A stretch of DNA of 5,058 nucleotides from an uncultured Veillonella sp. (GCA_937930265.1 CALGLI010000248.1:1-5058); one strand, 5' to 3'. Numbered from the stretch's first letter, positions 1 to 5,058 are shown. Numbers and translations: made by a program. The notes: generated by a model from the sequence alone, not told the origin.

Positions 1-436
1 GACGGAGAAGTTACTTTCACAATTGGTACAAATGATGTATGTAAAACGACAGTATGTATCGCTCATCACCTTTCAAAAGCAGGGGGCGCAATGTGTGGTG
101 CCATTGACAAGGCAAATCGAGGCCATCCCTAAAGCATTGAAAACAGCTCGGATTGGGGGCAGAACGCCCTTTGTGAAAGGCATTGAGGAAGCGGTACAAC
201 AGATAGGCGTCGATATGGCTCAAATGGGGAATATGCAGGCCAAGGTGGTAATCATTACAGATGGGAAGGTGACTATGCAAGCACTGCAGGGGCTAGATGA
301 AATCGGTAGATGGCTTACGAATCAGGGGATACAAACGACGGTCATCGATACAGATACTAGTTTTGTCCGCATGAATCGAGGAAAAGAGATTGCTCGTATG
401 CTAGGAGCAGAGTATGTAAGGGTACAAGACATATAA
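1..436 (+). CDS. Magnesium/cobalt chelatase D-subunit-like VWA domain protein, 3' part only
   Basis: The gene is cut by the left edge of the window. The frame is open from base 2 and gives 144 visible residues before the TAA at 434-436. The TTG at 23 and the ATGs at 32 and 35 lie inside the conserved domain and are not the true start. Visible hallmarks match the C-terminal von Willebrand A domain of BchD/ChlD/CobT-type chelatase subunits: the strand YVSLITF, the loop GGRTP (visible residues 52-56, whose Thr is a usual MIDAS metal ligand), the strand VVIITDGK with the later MIDAS Asp (visible residue 87), and an ending VIDTDT...ARMLGAEYVRV typical of this family. The DxSxS part of the MIDAS and any AAA+ domain would lie upstream. 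In the family this subunit works with an ATPase I subunit and a large H/N subunit to insert Mg or Co into a tetrapyrrole. The metal and partner cannot be told here, and a stand-alone VWA protein is possible. A terminator follows, so it is probably not cotranscribed with the heme genes. Confidence 0.75.
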   Translation, partial: TEKLLSQLVQMMYVKRQYVSLITFQKQGAQCVVPLTRQIEAIPKALKTARIGGRTPFVKGIEEAVQQIGVDMAQMGNMQAKVVIITDGKVTMQALQGLDEIGRWLTNQGIQTTVIDTDTSFVRMNRGKEIARMLGAEYVRVQDI

Positions 437-500
437 CCAATAGAGCATAGAGTCTAACAGTTCCTTATTAAATGAGGGACATCCCCCATACAGTGGGCTC

Positions 501-549
501 AGAGGCGATAACAACATGTACATTTACATGTTTGTTACCGCCTCTTTTT
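501..549 (+). terminator. Rho-independent terminator after the VWA gene
   Basis: The left arm (501-520, AGAGGCGATAACAACATGTA) pairs with the right arm (525-545) around a four-base CATT loop, with one mismatch and one single-base bulge. The arm ends in a GC-rich base (AGAGGCG/CGCCTCT) and is followed directly by a run of T (545-549). This is a canonical intrinsic terminator reading rightwards. It sits 64 bases after the VWA stop codon and separates that gene from the heme operon. No A-run flanks the left arm, so leftward activity is not supported. Confidence 0.9.
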
Positions 550-596
550 GCATAAATGGATCACAAAATATACTCTTAATGAAGAGAGGTATAGTA

Positions 597-644
597 ATGG
601 AAGGTAAGGCATTTTTAGGTAATTATTATCTTATAGATGAATAA
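597..644 (+). CDS. Possible 15-codon leader ORF upstream of hemE (doubtful)
   Basis: An ATG at 597 is preceded by AGAGAGG (583-589), a fair Shine-Dalgarno seven bases away. It opens a 15-residue frame, MEGKAFLGNYYLIDE, ending at TAA 642-644. An AT-rich dyad (623-644) covers its last seven codons and stop. It could be a translated leader peptide, the remnant of a decayed gene, or chance. The peptide is not recognised and has no run of a regulatory amino acid. Only the ribosome-site spacing supports translation. Confidence 0.18.
   Translation: MEGKAFLGNYYLIDE
623..644. promoter_or_regulatory. AT-rich inverted repeat upstream of hemE (possible operator or hairpin)
   Basis: TTATTATCT (623-631) and AGATGAATAA (635-644) are inverted copies around a three-base TAT centre. 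All nine pairs match, with one extra base (G639) in the right arm. Fur and PerR family operators are AT-rich dyads of similar length, and PerR or Fur controls heme genes in some Bacillota. The match to either consensus is loose, however, and the bulge spoils exact symmetry. No T-run follows, so it is not a terminator. Regulatory function is inference. Confidence 0.25.
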
Positions 645-698
645 CAATATATGCTCCATATGTAGTGATAGAATATATAGGTAATTACACGTATCATA

Positions 699-707
699 TG
701 CTACAAT
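699..707 (+). promoter_or_regulatory. Candidate extended -10 promoter of the heme operon
   Basis: TGCTACAAT fits the extended -10 pattern TGnTAnAAT, with hexamer TACAAT at 702-707. The expected -35 position (about 679-684, AGGTAA) is poor, which extended -10 promoters tolerate. Transcription would start near 714, leaving a leader of about 44 bases before the hemE ATG. A second, weaker candidate is TATACT at 569-574, just after the upstream terminator. The placement is reasonable, but AT-rich DNA gives such matches by chance. Confidence 0.35.
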
Positions 708-757
708 AGAATATAGAATCCAAGTTTGGTTTGGTTAAAGGTAAGGTGTAATTATAT

Positions 758-1786
758 ATGAAAGAACGACAGGATTATTTGCAAATGATTGCAGGTGAGT
801 CGGTGTCCCGCAGACCAGTTTGGTTTATGCGTCAAGCGGGGCGAAGTCAAGCGGCGTATCGCAAGATTAAAGAGCGATACAGCCTATTTGAGATTACTCA
901 TCAACCAGAATTATGTGCGAAGGTGACGGCGCTGCCTGTTCATGAATATGATGTGGATGCGGCTATTTTGTACAAAGATATCATGACTCCTTTGGTGCCT
1001 ATGGGCGTAGATGTGAGCATAAAATCTGGTATAGGACCAGTGATTTCTAATCCCATTCGGTCCAAAGAAGATGTGGAACAGTTACGGGATATTGTGGTAG
1101 AAGAATCATTGGATTTTATGGTGAAAACAATCCAGATTCTCACAAAGGAAATGCTTACAGTTCCCCTAATCGGTTTTGCAGGGGCTCCTTTCACATTGGC
1201 TAGCTATATGATTGAAGGTGGTCCGTCCAAGAACTACCAGAAAACTCGTCAATGTTTAGTGGCAACGCCTCAGATTTGGCATGCCTTGATGGAACGATTG
1301 ACGACTATGTCTATTACTTATATGGAAGGTCAAATTCAGGCAGGTGTGAATGCAATTCAAATTTTCGATTCTTGGATTGGTGCCCTTTCTATGGAACAAT
1401 ATGAAAGTGGCGTATTCCCCTATATGAAACATATCATTGGAACCATCAAGGAACGATATCCACATATTCCTATCACTATGTTCGGTGTAGGGACTAAGCA
1501 CTTGTTCCCAGTGTGGAAAGAATTGCCATTAGATGTGATCGGTTGCGATTGGAGATGCTCCATTGCAGAAGCAAGTACCATGGGCATTAAGCAAACATTA
1601 CAGGGGAATTTAGACCCTGCCTATTTATTTGCAGATTGGAAGACAATTCGGTGTGAAATTGACCGCATTTTAGCAGAAGGTGCTGCTCATGGAAAGCATA
1701 TTTTCAACTTAGGGCATGGTGTTGTGCCAGATGCGAATCCTAAAGTATTGCGAAACATAGTGGAGTATGTACATGACAGAGGATAA
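758..1786 (+). CDS. hemE: Uroporphyrinogen III decarboxylase
   Basis: This 342-residue cytosolic enzyme removes the four acetate carboxyls of uroporphyrinogen III to give coproporphyrinogen III, the substrate of the CgoX domain two genes downstream. The length is normal for UroD (about 340-355). The N-terminal signature PVWFMRQAGR (residues 20-29) carries the two active-site arginines, R25 and R29. The essential Asp is D74 (LYKDI). The second signature, GFAGAPFTLASYMIEG, contains Y150. S205 (FDSW) and H320 (NLGHGVVP) match the remaining substrate-pocket residues of the family. The bases after the first signature are atypical: RSQAAY where most members have RYLPEY. The ATG at 758 is chosen because an in-frame TAA lies at 749-751 and AAGGTG (743-748) gives a modest ribosome site nine bases upstream. 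It is the first gene of the heme operon and its end overlaps hemH. Confidence 0.97.
   Translation: MKERQDYLQMIAGESVSRRPVWFMRQAGRSQAAYRKIKERYSLFEITHQPELCAKVTALPVHEYDVDAAILYKDIMTPLVPMGVDVSIKSGIGPVISNPIRSKEDVEQLRDIVVEESLDFMVKTIQILTKEMLTVPLIGFAGAPFTLASYMIEGGPSKNYQKTRQCLVATPQIWHALMERLTTMSITYMEGQIQAGVNAIQIFDSWIGALSMEQYESGVFPYMKHIIGTIKERYPHIPITMFGVGTKHLFPVWKELPLDVIGCDWRCSIAEASTMGIKQTLQGNLDPAYLFADWKTIRCEIDRILAEGAAHGKHIFNLGHGVVPDANPKVLRNIVEYVHDRG
1762..1765 (+). promoter_or_regulatory. Ribosome binding site that decides the hemH start
   Basis: GGAG lies inside the last codons of hemE. It is only one base from the ATG at 1767 but seven bases from the ATG at 1773. The second spacing is normal for initiation, so 1773 is the better start. 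This places the start of hemH 14 bases inside hemE, which favours translational coupling. Confidence 0.6.
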
Positions 1787-2693
1787 GACGATACAACAAG
1801 TTTGTGTATTGGTATTAGATTATGGTTCTCCTCGTTCTTTAGATGATTTAGAACAGTATTATACTCGCATACGAAGAGGCCATAGACCAAGTGATGAAGA
1901 ATTACAAGGCTTGCGATATAAGTATGAACGCATTGGTGGACAATCCCAATTAATGGAGTCCACCGCATGGCAAGCAGAGCGATTACAAGAAGAGTTACAA
2001 AAGGAATTATCCTTTGCAAAGGTAACGGTGGTACAAGCACATAAATATATAGAACCACTCATCACGGATGTAGCCAAGGAATTGAGCCACTATGATACAG
2101 TGGTGGTACTCATGATGAACCCTTATGGAACAGACATATTAAATGCATCCTATTTAGATCCACTAGAACCGTTTATAAATGACCGATGGAAGGTAGTACA
2201 ACATTGGGCGAATGCACCCAGACTAGTGCAATCTTGGGCAGACCGAGTACAGAAGACTATGTGTACATTGCCTATTACGGCGAAACCGATGTATGTCTTT
2301 ACCGCCCATAGTGTGCCACTGATGCAAGGAATTTCCTACGATGGATATGTACATAGTTTGCAACAAGTGATGCAGGCCATAGCAGATCAATTGCAGTTGC
2401 CGAGTGTTACCTTATCATGGCAAAGCGCAGGTACTCGTGGAGAATGGCTAACGCCAACGGTGGAAACTGTCACAGAACAAGCGAGCACAGAAGGGTATAG
2501 TCACTTGGTGTATATACCAATCGGCTTTACTTGTACTCATATGGAAGTGTCCTATGATTTAGACATAGAACGTCGTGAACAATGTGAACACTTAGGTATA
2601 TCTTATGTGCGTGTGCCTATGCCAGATCATGATACGCTCTTTGTGAAAGCTATGGCGCATGGGGTAGTAACAGCTCTCTTGAAGGAGGGGTAA
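1773..2693 (+). CDS. hemH: Coproporphyrin III ferrochelatase (ferrochelatase family)
   Basis: This 306-residue protein (308 if the ATG at 1767 is used) belongs to the ferrochelatase family and is close in length to the Bacillus enzyme (310). In the coproporphyrin-dependent route (symbol cpfC) it inserts Fe2+ into coproporphyrin III to make coproheme. The N-terminal DYGSP (Y17), the block YYTRIRRGHRPSDEEL and IGGQSQL closely resemble monoderm CpfC. The catalytic His is H179 (FTAHSVP) and the acidic partner is E258 (THMEVSYD). SWQSAGTRGEWLTP (from S215) is the usual porphyrin-cleft segment. Two places differ from my memory of Bacillus HemH: Y92 in AHKYIEPL where Bacillus has GLKHIEPF, and NPYGT (116-120) where ferrochelatases usually carry APHFS or YPQYS. 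Position 1773 is preferred because of its GGAG spacing. The gene overlaps hemE by 14 bases and ends one base before the next ORF, as in an operon. No signal peptide or membrane helix is seen. Confidence 0.93.
   Translation: MTEDKTIQQVCVLVLDYGSPRSLDDLEQYYTRIRRGHRPSDEELQGLRYKYERIGGQSQLMESTAWQAERLQEELQKELSFAKVTVVQAHKYIEPLITDVAKELSHYDTVVVLMMNPYGTDILNASYLDPLEPFINDRWKVVQHWANAPRLVQSWADRVQKTMCTLPITAKPMYVFTAHSVPLMQGISYDGYVHSLQQVMQAIADQLQLPSVTLSWQSAGTRGEWLTPTVETVTEQASTEGYSHLVYIPIGFTCTHMEVSYDLDIERREQCEHLGISYVRVPMPDHDTLFVKAMAHGVVTALLKEG
2683..2688 (+). promoter_or_regulatory. Strong Shine-Dalgarno for the CgoX-ChdC ORF
   Basis: AGGAGG, within GAAGGAGGGG at the end of hemH, lies six bases before the ATG at 2695. 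It is a much better site than that of hemE and fixes the start of the fusion ORF. The hemH stop TAA (2691-2693) sits between it and the ATG. Confidence 0.85.
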
Positions 2694-2694
2694 T

Positions 2695-4887
2695 ATGAAA
2701 GTAGCAATTATTGGAGGCGGTTTGACTGGCCTATCGTCGGCTTATTATATGGGCAAGTCATTTCCTAACTGGGAGATTCATGTTCTGGAATCTTCAAATC
2801 GTTGGGGTGGAAAGGTGCAAACAAAACGCCATGATGGCTATGTGGTGGAAGTGGGTCCCGATTCGTATTTAGCGAGAAAAACATCTATGACGGATTTGGT
2901 GAAAGAATTGGGATTAGGTGATGCCTTGGTGCGCAATGCTACGGGAGAATCCTATATTTACCATCAAGGTCGCATGAAGCCGATTCCAGGGGGATCCATC
3001 ATTGGTATCCCTACAGAATTTCTACCGTTTGCCACATCTACTTTATTGAGTTGGTCTGGCAAACTACGTGCTGGATTAGATATTTTCAAGAAACCCTATC
3101 CAGGAAACGAGGATATGAGTATCGATGCATTTTTTAGGTATCATTTAGGGGATGAACTAGTTAATTTATTAATTGAACCTCTCCTATCTGGTATTTATGG
3201 TGGGGACTTGAAACGATTGAGTTTATTAGGAACCTTCCCAGAATTTCGTCAATTAGAACAAAAACATGGAAACTTGGTGAAAGGCATGATGGCTATGCAA
3301 AGCATGCGCAAACAATCTGGAGCAGCTACAGAAGGACAATTTGCTCAGTTAACGGGAGGGTTAGAATCTTTAGTAGATGCCCTAGTGGAGCAAATGCCGA
3401 AGAATATTTCTTTGCATCTGTCTACTGAGGTACTAAGTGCATCCTACACAGATGAGCGCTATATAGTGCAAACACAAGAAGGCACAGATGCTTATAATCG
3501 ACTTGTAATCACTACGCCACCGAAGTCCTATGAAAATTTCTTCGTAGAAGATACAAATTTTGAAGATTTGCGCCATATGGAACAATCTTCTTGTGCCATT
3601 GTCATCATGAGTTTGCCAAAATCAGCGATTACAAAGCCATTGCAAGGTACAGGCTTTGTCATCACTCGTAGTACAGAGACGCCATTGACGGCGTGTACTT
3701 ACATTTCTAGTAAGTGGCCACAAACGACACCACAAGACAAGGTGGTACTACGGGTCTTTTTAGGAAAGCCTACAGACACAACAGTGGATACTCATAGTGA
3801 GGAAGAATTGTGTGAATTGGCACTTTCAGAGATACGAAAGATATTAGAGTTTACGGGAAATCCAGAATGGATGGAAGTGGTACGGTTACAAAAAAGTATG
3901 CCACAGTACGAAGTGGGTCACAAAGAACGAGTGGCAATCCTCATGAACCATGTACAAGAACACTATCCAGGATTGGCATTGATTGGAACGCCATTTAAGG
4001 GTGTAGGTATGCCAGACGGCATTAAACAAGCATATGAATTAGTAGAAGCATGGAAAGAAGAAACTAAGGAGGTAGTTCCTATGGATACACATACAGAACC
4101 TAAGCACGGTCATCATGGAGCAGGATCGATGGAAGCCCGTCCAGAAATAACAGGACTAGAAAAAGTACCTGAAACATACGAAGGTTGGTTTAGTTTGCAC
4201 GCAAATTATTCCATTAATTTTGAAAAATGGAGAACTTGGTCTGCTGAGCAACAAAGTGAAGCATTACAATCTTTCAAAGATTTTATTGGGAACTTGGAAA
4301 GAGCCCATGAAGCTCATGAAAGTAGCTATGCTATGTACCAAATTAATGGTCATAAAGGAGATATTATGTTTTGGTTCTTGCAACCAAGTTTACAAGAGCT
4401 AAATGAAGTAGAGCTGCAATTGAAAAAGTTGCCTATCTTCAGCGTATTACAGCCAGAATCTTCTTTCGTATCTGTTATTGAAGTGAGCAATTATGTAAAA
4501 TCTCCAAAAGACCATCCAAAGGTACAAGCTCGGTTATATCCAAAGATTCCTCGATTGGCATGCATGTGTTTTTACCCAATGGCGAAACAGCGTAATTTGA
4601 CGGATAATTGGTATATGCTGGATCGTCAAAGTCGTGGTAGTATGATGCGTTCTCACGGTCAAATTGGCAAAAAATATGAGGACACTATCAAAGAGTTTAC
4701 CACAGGCGCATTTGGTATGGATGATTGGGAATGGGGCATTACATTGATGAGTGATGATCCCATTCAGTTCAAAAAAATCGTCAATGAAATGCGGTTTGAT
4801 GAAGTAAGTGCTCGTTTTGGTATCTTCGGACCATTTACGATTGGTACCATTCTAGATATGGACGGCATAGATCATTTGTTTTCCTAA
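2695..4887 (+). CDS. Fusion: coproporphyrinogen III oxidase (HemY/CgoX) - coproheme decarboxylase (HemQ/ChdC)
   Basis: A single 730-residue frame joins two enzymes that are normally separate. Residues 1 to about 455 are an FAD-dependent HemY/CgoX oxidase: dinucleotide motif IIGGGLTGLSSAYY (G7, G9, G12), E32 for the FAD ribose followed by RWGGKV, EVGPDS (52-57), EPLLSGIYGGD, TGGLESLVDAL, and the C-terminal FAD motif KGVGMPDG (435-442). Bacillus HemY has about 470 residues, so this part is complete. It oxidises coproporphyrinogen III to coproporphyrin III using O2. Residues about 495-730 are a ChdC domain of the chlorite dismutase superfamily: EGWFSLH, GHKGDIMFWFLQP (from G552), RLYP (R613), CFYPMAKQR (Y627 the expected radical Tyr, M629, K631), MMRSH with proximal heme ligand H654, and DDWEWGITL...EMRFDEVSARFG. 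It decarboxylates coproheme to heme b using H2O2. Distal Gln appears replaced by E667. Residues 456-494 form a hydrophilic, His-containing linker with an internal ribosome site before Met463. No transmembrane helix is evident. Confidence 0.93.
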   Translation: MKVAIIGGGLTGLSSAYYMGKSFPNWEIHVLESSNRWGGKVQTKRHDGYVVEVGPDSYLARKTSMTDLVKELGLGDALVRNATGESYIYHQGRMKPIPGGSIIGIPTEFLPFATSTLLSWSGKLRAGLDIFKKPYPGNEDMSIDAFFRYHLGDELVNLLIEPLLSGIYGGDLKRLSLLGTFPEFRQLEQKHGNLVKGMMAMQSMRKQSGAATEGQFAQLTGGLESLVDALVEQMPKNISLHLSTEVLSASYTDERYIVQTQEGTDAYNRLVITTPPKSYENFFVEDTNFEDLRHMEQSSCAIVIMSLPKSAITKPLQGTGFVITRSTETPLTACTYISSKWPQTTPQDKVVLRVFLGKPTDTTVDTHSEEELCELALSEIRKILEFTGNPEWMEVVRLQKSMPQYEVGHKERVAILMNHVQEHYPGLALIGTPFKGVGMPDGIKQAYELVEAWKEETKEVVPMDTHTEPKHGHHGAGSMEARPEITGLEKVPETYEGWFSLHANYSINFEKWRTWSAEQQSEALQSFKDFIGNLERAHEAHESSYAMYQINGHKGDIMFWFLQPSLQELNEVELQLKKLPIFSVLQPESSFVSVIEVSNYVKSPKDHPKVQARLYPKIPRLACMCFYPMAKQRNLTDNWYMLDRQSRGSMMRSHGQIGKKYEDTIKEFTTGAFGMDDWEWGITLMSDDPIQFKKIVNEMRFDEVSARFGIFGPFTIGTILDMDGIDHLFS
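4065..4073 (+). promoter_or_regulatory. Internal Shine-Dalgarno before the ChdC half
   Basis: TAAGGAGGT is almost fully complementary to the 3' end of 16S rRNA. It sits inside the linker of the fusion ORF, with seven bases (4074-4080) before the in-frame ATG at 4081. It has the strength and spacing expected of a true gene start and is as good as the site of the fusion ORF itself. In the fusion frame the same bases encode part of Thr-Lys-Glu-Val (457-460), so no protein motif explains them. Confidence 0.75.
4081..4887 (+). CDS. hemQ: Possible separately initiated coproheme decarboxylase (ChdC/HemQ)
   Basis: Starting at the ATG at 4081 (Met463 of the fusion), the same frame gives a 268-residue protein, close to the roughly 250 residues of free-standing Firmicutes ChdC. 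It has an extra N-terminal tail of about 32 residues before the conserved EGWFSLH. The tail holds four histidines (fusion residues 466, 471, 473 and 474) and looks disordered. The strong internal Shine-Dalgarno at 4065-4073 supports independent initiation. Product: oxidative decarboxylation of two propionates of coproheme to vinyls, giving heme b; the family usually forms homopentamers. With the internal start, the cell could hold free ChdC subunits that mix with fused ones. Initiation here is inferred from the site alone. The enzymatic identity of the domain is secure. Confidence 0.5.
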   Translation: MDTHTEPKHGHHGAGSMEARPEITGLEKVPETYEGWFSLHANYSINFEKWRTWSAEQQSEALQSFKDFIGNLERAHEAHESSYAMYQINGHKGDIMFWFLQPSLQELNEVELQLKKLPIFSVLQPESSFVSVIEVSNYVKSPKDHPKVQARLYPKIPRLACMCFYPMAKQRNLTDNWYMLDRQSRGSMMRSHGQIGKKYEDTIKEFTTGAFGMDDWEWGITLMSDDPIQFKKIVNEMRFDEVSARFGIFGPFTIGTILDMDGIDHLFS

Positions 4888-4927
4888 TGCGTCAATATGA
4901 TTTTAACCGTATAAAGAAATAGAATTG

Positions 4928-4987
4928 CGACAGGTTTGCATACCAGTACATACTGGATTGTATAACCTGTCGTGTTTTTTTGTTTTT
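4928..4987 (+). terminator. Rho-independent terminator of the heme operon
   Basis: An outer stem CGACAGGTT (4928-4936) / AACCTGTCG (4964-4972) encloses an internal loop and an inner hairpin CCAGT (4943-4947) / ACTGG (4952-4956) with an ACAT loop. The stem is followed by a T-rich tail (4973-4987) interrupted only by two G. It lies 40 bases after the fusion stop codon and marks the 3' end of the operon. Confidence 0.88.
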
Positions 4988-5058
4988 GCTGATGTGGGGC
5001 TACTCATCTAAGAGTTGCGACTATTGAGCTATTTTTGTATCAGTTTGGATGGAACGAT
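4988..5058. other. Right-edge sequence, nothing recognised
   Basis: These 71 bases after the terminator show no supported gene start, ribosome site or structure on either strand. The stretch is too short to tell whether a neighbouring gene begins or ends just beyond the window. Confidence 0.5.

Larger units (their letters stand above)
437..757. other. Intergenic region between the VWA gene and hemE
   Basis: This 321-base gap holds no recognisable protein gene of normal size. Bases 437-500 contain only a weak hairpin (CCCA/TGGG at 485-498). Bases 501-549 are the terminator of the upstream gene. Bases 550-757 are strongly AT-rich and contain the candidate promoter and dyad listed separately, plus short direct repeats: TAGGTAATTA at 616-625 and 678-687, and ATAGAATATA at 668-677 and 706-715. 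No riboswitch fold or tRNA-like structure was recognised. Confidence 0.7.

Noticed and set aside
23..25. TTG as a start codon of the first gene
   Set aside because: The frame stays open to the window edge and the sequence before it continues the chelatase-type VWA domain, so the gene is truncated rather than starting here.
17..280. Minus-strand open frame opposite the VWA gene
   Set aside because: It is opposite a clear VWA domain and its translation resembles no known family.
616..715. Ten-base direct repeats TAGGTAATTA and ATAGAATATA, each occurring twice
   Set aside because: They are short, AT-rich and irregularly spaced (62 and 38 bases), so chance in AT-rich leader DNA is a sufficient explanation. 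They are noted only as possible sites.
940..2077. Several minus-strand open frames of 72-123 codons opposite hemE and hemH
   Set aside because: They lie fully or mostly inside well-supported genes and have no recognisable motifs. They are antisense shadows of conserved coding sequence.
2695..4060. Protoporphyrinogen oxidase of the classical protoporphyrin route
   Set aside because: The presence of ChdC and a monoderm-type ferrochelatase indicates that the substrate is coproporphyrinogen III. The older protoporphyrinogen oxidase label reflects in vitro activity of the family.
4220..4402. 60-codon plus-strand frame inside the ChdC domain
   Set aside because: It is out of frame with strongly conserved ChdC sequence and has no motif of its own.
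4177..4887. True chlorite dismutase (chlorite-detoxifying) activity for the C-terminal domain
   Set aside because: The expected distal Arg is absent, while Y627, K631 and the RLYP/CFYPM motifs fit coproheme decarboxylase. The heme operon context agrees.
4928..4987. Bidirectional action of the operon terminator
   Set aside because: On the minus strand the stem is followed by a mixed sequence rather than a clear T-run, and no convergent gene is visible within the window.

Overview
The window reads as part of a Bacillota (Firmicutes) genome that makes heme by the coproporphyrin-dependent route. The evidence is a moderately AT-rich sequence, strong AGGAGG-type ribosome binding sites, tight gene packing, and the order hemE, hemH, hemY seen in Bacillus, with a HemQ/ChdC-type enzyme of the Firmicutes kind. 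The branch within Bacillota cannot be fixed from this sequence. A Negativicutes-like or other non-Bacillus lineage is only a guess. No mobile elements, CRISPR arrays or RNA genes were seen.

Layout: (1) Positions 1-436 hold the 3' end of a gene for a von Willebrand A (VWA) domain protein that resembles the C-terminus of the magnesium/cobalt chelatase D subunit. A strong hairpin terminator follows at 501-549. (2) Positions 550-757 are an AT-rich leader with a candidate promoter, an AT-rich dyad and a doubtful 15-codon leader ORF. (3) Positions 758-4887 hold a three-gene heme operon: hemE (uroporphyrinogen decarboxylase), hemH/cpfC (ferrochelatase, overlapping the end of hemE), and a 730-residue ORF one base after hemH. 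That ORF joins a HemY/CgoX flavoprotein oxidase (about residues 1-455) to a HemQ/ChdC coproheme decarboxylase (about 495-730). (4) A second hairpin terminator at 4928-4987 closes the operon, and the last 71 bases show nothing recognisable.

Together the genes encode every step from uroporphyrinogen III to protoheme: decarboxylation to coproporphyrinogen III (HemE), oxidation to coproporphyrin III (CgoX domain), iron insertion to coproheme (CpfC) and oxidative decarboxylation to heme b (ChdC domain).

The most notable point is the CgoX-ChdC fusion. It joins the steps before and after iron insertion. Its junction contains a near-perfect Shine-Dalgarno (TAAGGAGGT, 4065-4073) seven bases before an in-frame ATG (4081) that would start a free-standing 268-residue ChdC. 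The same TAA would end the oxidase at a typical length if one base were added upstream. The locus is therefore either a young fusion that may also yield free ChdC, or two genes joined by an indel. The ChdC domain also appears to have Glu where Firmicutes ChdCs have a distal Gln.
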